NCBI RefSeq assembly: GCF_910588665.1
Contig: NZ_CAJUPR010000006.1
Location: forward strand, 1 to 64,000
DNA length: 64,000 nt
Source of the DNA: an uncultured Brachyspira sp.
Lineage (GTDB): Bacteria > Spirochaetota > Brachyspiria > Brachyspirales > Brachyspiraceae
Reading direction: 5' to 3'
Position numbers and translations under genes: made by a program. This document shows, piece after piece, positions 62,135 through 64,000 of the stretch (the first letter of the stretch is position 1; every line of letters begins with the position of its first letter). Under the pieces are notes generated by a model that did not search any database, was not told the origin of the DNA, and saw only the letters and a program-made list of their open reading frames with translations.

Positions 62135-62818
62135 TTATGCATCTGTTAATTTATATCCCATTCCTCTGACAGTGATAATATTTTCTTTAGTTAAATCAAG
62201 TTTCTGTCTGATGGATTTTATATGCATATCAATAGTCCTTGTTTCTATTGCATGCTCACCCCCCCATACCTCTCCAAGCATAGTTTCTCTTTCAACCACA
62301 TTATTTACATTTTCCATTAAAAGTTTAAGCAAATCAAATTCTTTCTGCGTTAAAACAACCTGCCTTTCTCCAACAAATACATTTCTCTTTTTAACTACAA
62401 GTTTTATATCTCCGAAAGTAAGCTCTTCCGTATCTAATCTCGCATCTTTTTTTCTTAAATTAGCTTTTATTCTTGCAAGAAGCTCAAGTACGGAAAAAGG
62501 CTTAGGCATATAATCATCGGCGCCTAAATTTAACCCTGTAACAATATTTATTTCACTGGTTTTAGCGGTAAGCATTATAACTTTAATAGGAAGATGTGCA
62601 TAATCCGTCCTTATAATTTTTAATATTTCAGTACCTTCTATATCTGGAAGCATTATATCTAAAAGCACCAAATTAGGAGTTTGTTTTTTAAGCGCCTCAA
62701 GTATATCTCTGCCGTTTGAAAAACATTCTATAGTATATCCTGCCTCTTCAACTGTATATTTAATTAGATCCCTGATATTATTATCATCTTCCACTGAGTA
62801 AATAAGTTCTTTATTCAT
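62135..62818 (-). CDS. OmpR/PhoB family response regulator
   Basis: 227 residues from ATG 62818 (the frame begins with a TTG five codons earlier). The receiver domain has the acidic pocket VEDD and phospho-acceptor Asp54 (LLDIMLPD), and the C-terminal winged-helix domain shows LTQKEFDLLKLLMENVNNVVERE and RTIDMHIKSIRQKL. It is co-transcribed with the downstream histidine kinase. The target genes are not apparent. Confidence 0.93.
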   Translation of the reverse strand: MNKELIYSVEDDNNIRDLIKYTVEEAGYTIECFSNGRDILEALKKQTPNLVLLDIMLPDIEGTEILKIIRTDYAHLPIKVIMLTAKTSEINIVTGLNLGADDYMPKPFSVLELLARIKANLRKKDARLDTEELTFGDIKLVVKKRNVFVGERQVVLTQKEFDLLKLLMENVNNVVERETMLGEVWGGEHAIETRTIDMHIKSIRQKLDLTKENIITVRGMGYKLTDA

Positions 62819-62967
62819 AATAAACGCTGCCAAAAATAATATTTTTTGAAAAAATCAGATATTTTTATATTATTAAGTATAATAAAAAATTAATTTTTGT
62901 CAAAATTTTTTATTAATATTTAAAACTGTATAAAATTAATATAGAATAAAAATTATTAATATAAATA

Positions 62968-62995
62968 TTGACTTATAATATTTTTATATTAAAAT
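62968..62995 (+). promoter_or_regulatory. Promoter abutting the DtxR-like gene
   Basis: TTGACT (62968-62973), a 16-bp spacer and TAAAAT (62990-62995). The ATG begins at 63003, 7 nt after the -10 box, so the transcript would be leaderless. No Shine-Dalgarno sequence is seen. Confidence 0.5.
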
Positions 62996-63002
62996 TATTT
63001 AT

Positions 63003-63425
63003 ATGAAACAAGAAATAACGCCTATTTTAGAAAATTATTTAGAAACTATCTACAATCTTGAAATGGAAAAAAATTCTAAAGAATCTATCAGAATAACAGA
63101 TATAGCAGATGTAGCGGGACGCTCTAAAGCAAGCGTTAATACGGCAATTAAAACATTATCAAAATTAGGGCATATTAAGCACGAACATTACGGGGATATA
63201 GAACTTACAAATTCTGGAAGAGCCATAGGCAAGGATATTGCGGAAAGACATGCAATATTCTATTATTTTCTGACTAAAGTATTAAATATAGATGAGAAAA
63301 TAGCGGATAAAGAAGCCTGTCTGATAGAACATGCTATGAGTAAGGATACCGTATATAAGTTTAAAGAATTTCTCTGCGGATACTGTAAAAAAGAAAATAT
63401 ATTTAATAATTCTAAAAAAAATTAA
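63003..63425 (+). CDS. DtxR/MntR family metal-dependent regulator
   Basis: 140 residues. The N-terminal winged helix is typical: NYLETIYNLE, RITDIADVAGRSKASVNTAIKTLSKLGHIKHEHYGDIELTNSGR. The dimerisation domain carries candidate metal ligands (ERHAIFYYFL, EACLIEHAMS). It lacks the SH3-like third domain, so it is MntR-like and should sense manganese or iron. No transporter gene is near enough to name its target. Confidence 0.88.
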   Translation: MKQEITPILENYLETIYNLEMEKNSKESIRITDIADVAGRSKASVNTAIKTLSKLGHIKHEHYGDIELTNSGRAIGKDIAERHAIFYYFLTKVLNIDEKIADKEACLIEHAMSKDTVYKFKEFLCGYCKKENIFNNSKKN

Positions 63426-63433
63426 AAAAACTT

Positions 63434-64000
63434 TTATATCATCTCATTTTCTATCATTTGCTCAAAACTCTGTTTTCTCCGTATAATATAATGTCTGTCT
63501 TTATCTACCATAACCTGCGCTATTAAAGGTCTGGAATTATAATTACTTGACATACTAAATCCGTAAGCTCCCGCATCAAGCAAGGCAACATAATCTCCCT
63601 CATGAAGTACAAAGCATTCTCTATTATAGGCAAAAAAATCCGAACTTTCGCATATAGGTCCTACAAAATCATAATAGGCTTTATATTCATTTTTTACCAA
63701 AGGATATATTTCATTATAAGCGTCGTACATAGCAACTCTCAAATAATCATTCATACCCCCGTCAAGAACGGCATATTTTTTTCCGAACTCTTCTTTAATG
63801 TATTCAACTCTCATTATTAAAGCTCCCGATTCGGCTACAAAATATCTTCCGGGCTCTGCTGTTACTTTGAGATTCATATCTTTTAATAAACTAATGCTTT
63901 CTTTTTTAAAATTTTCAAAATCAAATCCTAAACTGTTTTTATTATATCTTACTCCGTAGCCTCCTCCTATATCGATATTTGTAATATTAAATCCTATTTC
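63434..64000 (-). CDS. lysA: Diaminopimelate decarboxylase, partial
   Basis: C-terminal part of a PLP-dependent amino-acid decarboxylase, cut off by the window end; the reading frame is open to 64000. It has ITNIDIGGGYGVRY (PLP phosphate-binding glycine loop), AEPGRYFVAESG (typical GEPGRxxV), YAVLDGGMNDYLR, GPICESSDFFA and LLDAGAYGFSMSSNYNSR. LysA converts meso-diaminopimelate to lysine, the last step of that pathway. A long GGG motif and CESSD cysteine match LysA rather than ornithine decarboxylase. Confidence 0.9.
   Translation of the reverse strand, partial: EIGFNITNIDIGGGYGVRYNKNSLGFDFENFKKESISLLKDMNLKVTAEPGRYFVAESGALIMRVEYIKEEFGKKYAVLDGGMNDYLRVAMYDAYNEIYPLVKNEYKAYYDFVGPICESSDFFAYNRECFVLHEGDYVALLDAGAYGFSMSSNYNSRPLIAQVMVDKDRHYIIRRKQSFEQMIENEMI

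Noticed and set aside
1..64000. CRISPR array, prophage or intact insertion sequence
   Set aside because: No regularly spaced direct repeats, no transposase, integrase or phage structural gene was found on either strand.

Overview
The window is very AT-rich (clearly below one third G+C by eye) and codes on both strands. Gene content points to a spirochaete, most likely Brachyspira: flagellar rod genes (flgB, flgC, fliE), a spirochaete-type FlbB flagellar collar protein, outer-membrane biogenesis genes (waaA, an LptF/G permease, LolC/D, an MsbA-like exporter), glycogen synthesis, RNase J and a TdeIII-like restriction enzyme related to one from Treponema. The genus is inferred from gene content and base composition, not from a database search.

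Layout. 0-7 kb: iron-sulfur assembly (nifS-nifU plus a 58-residue BFD-like 2Fe-2S protein), an MsbA-like ABC exporter and a lolC/E-lolD pair. 7-11 kb: thyA and folA separated by a type II restriction-modification pair, all on the minus strand. 11-16 kb: tRNA-Leu, a YihY/BrkB protein, groEL, rpsU, tRNA-Met and initiator tRNA. 16-27 kb: TetR-comEC, waaA, folC, valS, gamma-glutamyltransferase and an FMN-binding exported protein. 27-34 kb: an exported propeller-like protein, RNase J overlapping sppA, and an LptF/G permease. 34-42 kb: an orphan trpB with a palindromic operator candidate, lepB and gatC, then mrdA-rodA with a receiver-PP2C regulator. 42-47 kb: an acetate-type transporter, flbB, a B12-type radical SAM protein and small genes. 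47-53 kb: the glycogen cluster (glgA, a DJ-1-like protein, a HAD phosphatase, glgC) and greA. 53-64 kb: fliE-flgC-flgB, murB, scpA, ruvA with a CopZ-like protein, a two-component system, a DtxR-type regulator and lysA cut by the window edge.

Most of the window is housekeeping DNA, and I see no obvious large undescribed system. There are no CRISPR arrays, no intact insertion sequences and no prophage. The best leads are these: the restriction-modification pair inserted in the thyA/folA operon, whose methyltransferase appears to have lost its last 19 codons by a frameshift; a hydantoinase-family gene remnant between greA and a Nif3-like gene; a perfect 28-bp palindrome centred on the expected start of trpB transcription; an out-of-frame overlap of about 100 nt between RNase J and sppA; two genes whose promoters would give leaderless mRNAs; and a receiver-PP2C protein placed directly behind the cell-elongation genes.
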